This document shows positions 62,841 to 64,000 of a DNA stretch of 64,000 nucleotides, one piece after another; position 1 is the first letter of the stretch; each line of letters starts with the position of its first letter. The stretch is from Kalaharituber pfeilii (Eukaryota > Ascomycota > Pezizomycetes > Pezizales > Pezizaceae). A model generated the notes under the pieces. That model did no database searches. It saw nothing but the letters and a program-made list of their open reading frames with translations, and was not told the DNA's origin. Both the position numbers and the translations under genes were made by a program. The stretch lies in contig WHUZ01000053.1 of NCBI GenBank assembly GCA_015179045.1, forward strand, positions 310,001-374,000, given 5' to 3'.

Positions 62841-64000
62841 GGTATAGGTAATGTGAGGTAAGCTTTAGAGTAAAAACACGAGGACGAACCAAAACGATCG
62901 TCGAGCATCGCATGATCGCTGGGAGGGAATTAAAAAAAAGAAGGGAAAAAAAAGGCACAGGATGATTGTTCTTACTGGTATATCAGCAGCGTAGATTTTT
63001 CTTTTTTCTTTCTGTATTAAGAACACCCAAAAAAAGTAAACTTGTCACCGAGTGCAATTCCGTTAACTTTTCTCCTCATGACACTTACTAACCTCACCCG
63101 TAAGTTTATTTATCTCCTAACTAATTACCCCAACACCCTTCACGCAACTCAGTATTCAAATTAACAACTCCCCTCTTCCCAAGTAGTCCAACAAACTCAC
63201 ATATCCGAAAGAATTCACTAAATCTCTAGTATTACACTACTATTTATTTGCTTGATAATTTATTTATTTTCCCCCAACTAGCAGCCCACTCATTCACTTA
63301 CTAGCTTGCTCGAGAGTTATTCCACCTGATCCACCACTGAACTTACTTTACAGTTTTCAACAACAGAAGGAGGACTAGAAATAGAAATGAAAAAAATAAA
63401 AGAGAACACGACACACGCCGAAGACTCCAAGGAGAAGAAGAGGAAACCAGGAGGCGGGGAAGTTAGAAAAGTGGCAATGGTAAACGATAAACTGGGATAT
63501 GCCGCAGCAAGGAGAAGTGAAAACAGGAGGAGAAAAAAATGGGGAGGGTGGGAGTAGGGAAACCGAAAGTTAAGCACTCATTGGGCAAGACTACCTAGTG
63601 CAGAAGAGGAATGTAAAATGTGAATGTAATGTAATATGACTAACATGAAATATGAGGGCGAGCAAACTGTGTAAATTAACACCAAGTGGAGAATAAGAAC
63701 CCCGGTAAAAAAAAAAAAAAAAAAAAAAAAAGACATAACAGTGAGAAGCAGAACAAATCTGGAATGTACAAAATACTAGGGAAGCACAAGAAAATTTCCC
63801 CAAGAAGCTTAATAGAGAGGAAATAAAACAAAAATCGAGGAGAAGTGAAGTGAAGTGAAGGGTCCAAATCAGACCATGAACAGAGCCCAGTGTAGGCGAA
63901 ATCAAACAACTAGCAAGAGATAATTCAGGTAACGTATGCGATGTAGCTATATATTAGCAAAACGTTTTTGCAAGCCAAACCGGATTTGAGGATTATATGA
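62841..64000. other. Intergenic, no gene seen
   Basis: AT-rich low-complexity sequence with a poly(A) run near 63704-63731 and a short GAAGT tandem repeat (63842-63860). Frames on the minus strand (63317-63577, 63591-63909) are Phe/Leu/Ser rich products of the purine-rich strand and not gene-like. Confidence 0.55.

Overview
The window is a stretch of nuclear chromosome from a filamentous ascomycete, most likely Pezizomycotina. Genes carry short GT-AG introns (mostly 44-110 nt) with CTAAC/CTGAC-type branch sites. Closest recognisable relatives are fungal: GLC8, a p24 cargo receptor, a Cdc12-type septin, a Cdc13/Pot1-type telomere protein and an HDA2/3 subunit with a chromo-like domain. Fifteen protein genes were rebuilt exon by exon in 64 kb, about one per 4 kb, with three gene-poor blocks (7.6-13.3, 14.3-19.1 and 38.7-44.3 kb). 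I cannot name the species; an early-diverging class is possible from the gene spacing but is not shown.

Layout. 28-1975 (-): mitochondrial D-2-hydroxyglutarate/D-lactate dehydrogenase. 2784-3133 (+): broken copy of a proteasome alpha subunit. 4641-7616 (-): secreted GH3 beta-glucosidase with a C-terminal cellulose-binding CBM1 module and one apparent frameshift. 7.6-13.3 kb: gene-poor, with a 713-bp element bounded by inverted repeats. 13304-14294 (-): GLC8, PP1 inhibitor-2. 14.3-19.1 kb: gene-poor. 19141-20621 (+): septin CDC12. 21288-22554 (+): WDR83/MORG1-like WD40 protein. 22884-24846 (-): SNW1/Prp45 splicing factor. 25202-26798 (-): mitochondrial PDK/BCKDK-family kinase. 27966-32184 (+): Ubp15/USP7 deubiquitinase in 15 exons. 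33121-33865 (-): p24 cargo receptor. 35001-38722 (+): Ulp2/SENP6-type SUMO protease in 13 exons. 38.7-44.3 kb: gene-poor. 44268-44665 (-): small unknown protein. 47085-52149 (-): HDA2/3-type histone deacetylase complex subunit. 53937-56561 (+): telomere end-binding protein. 57001-58762 (-): SRP54. 59077-60153 (+): mitochondrial ribosomal protein uL1m. 60332-61543 (-): COG2. 61831-62840 (+): periplasmic-binding-protein-like protein of the Ca3427 type.

The genes do not form a pathway cluster. They are mostly housekeeping genes for splicing, SUMO/ubiquitin turnover, secretion and Golgi transport, mitochondria, and telomere/heterochromatin. Divergent pairs with short shared promoters are SRP54/uL1m (314 bp) and COG2/Ca3427-like (287 bp). 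I found no rRNA, tRNA, CRISPR array, secondary-metabolite cluster or intact transposase. The items most worth a second look are the GH3-CBM1 fusion with its homopolymer frameshift, the proteasome pseudogene, the inverted-repeat element, the SUMO-protease insert with a SIM-like motif, the chromo-like domain with an incomplete aromatic cage, and three introns that can be read through in frame.
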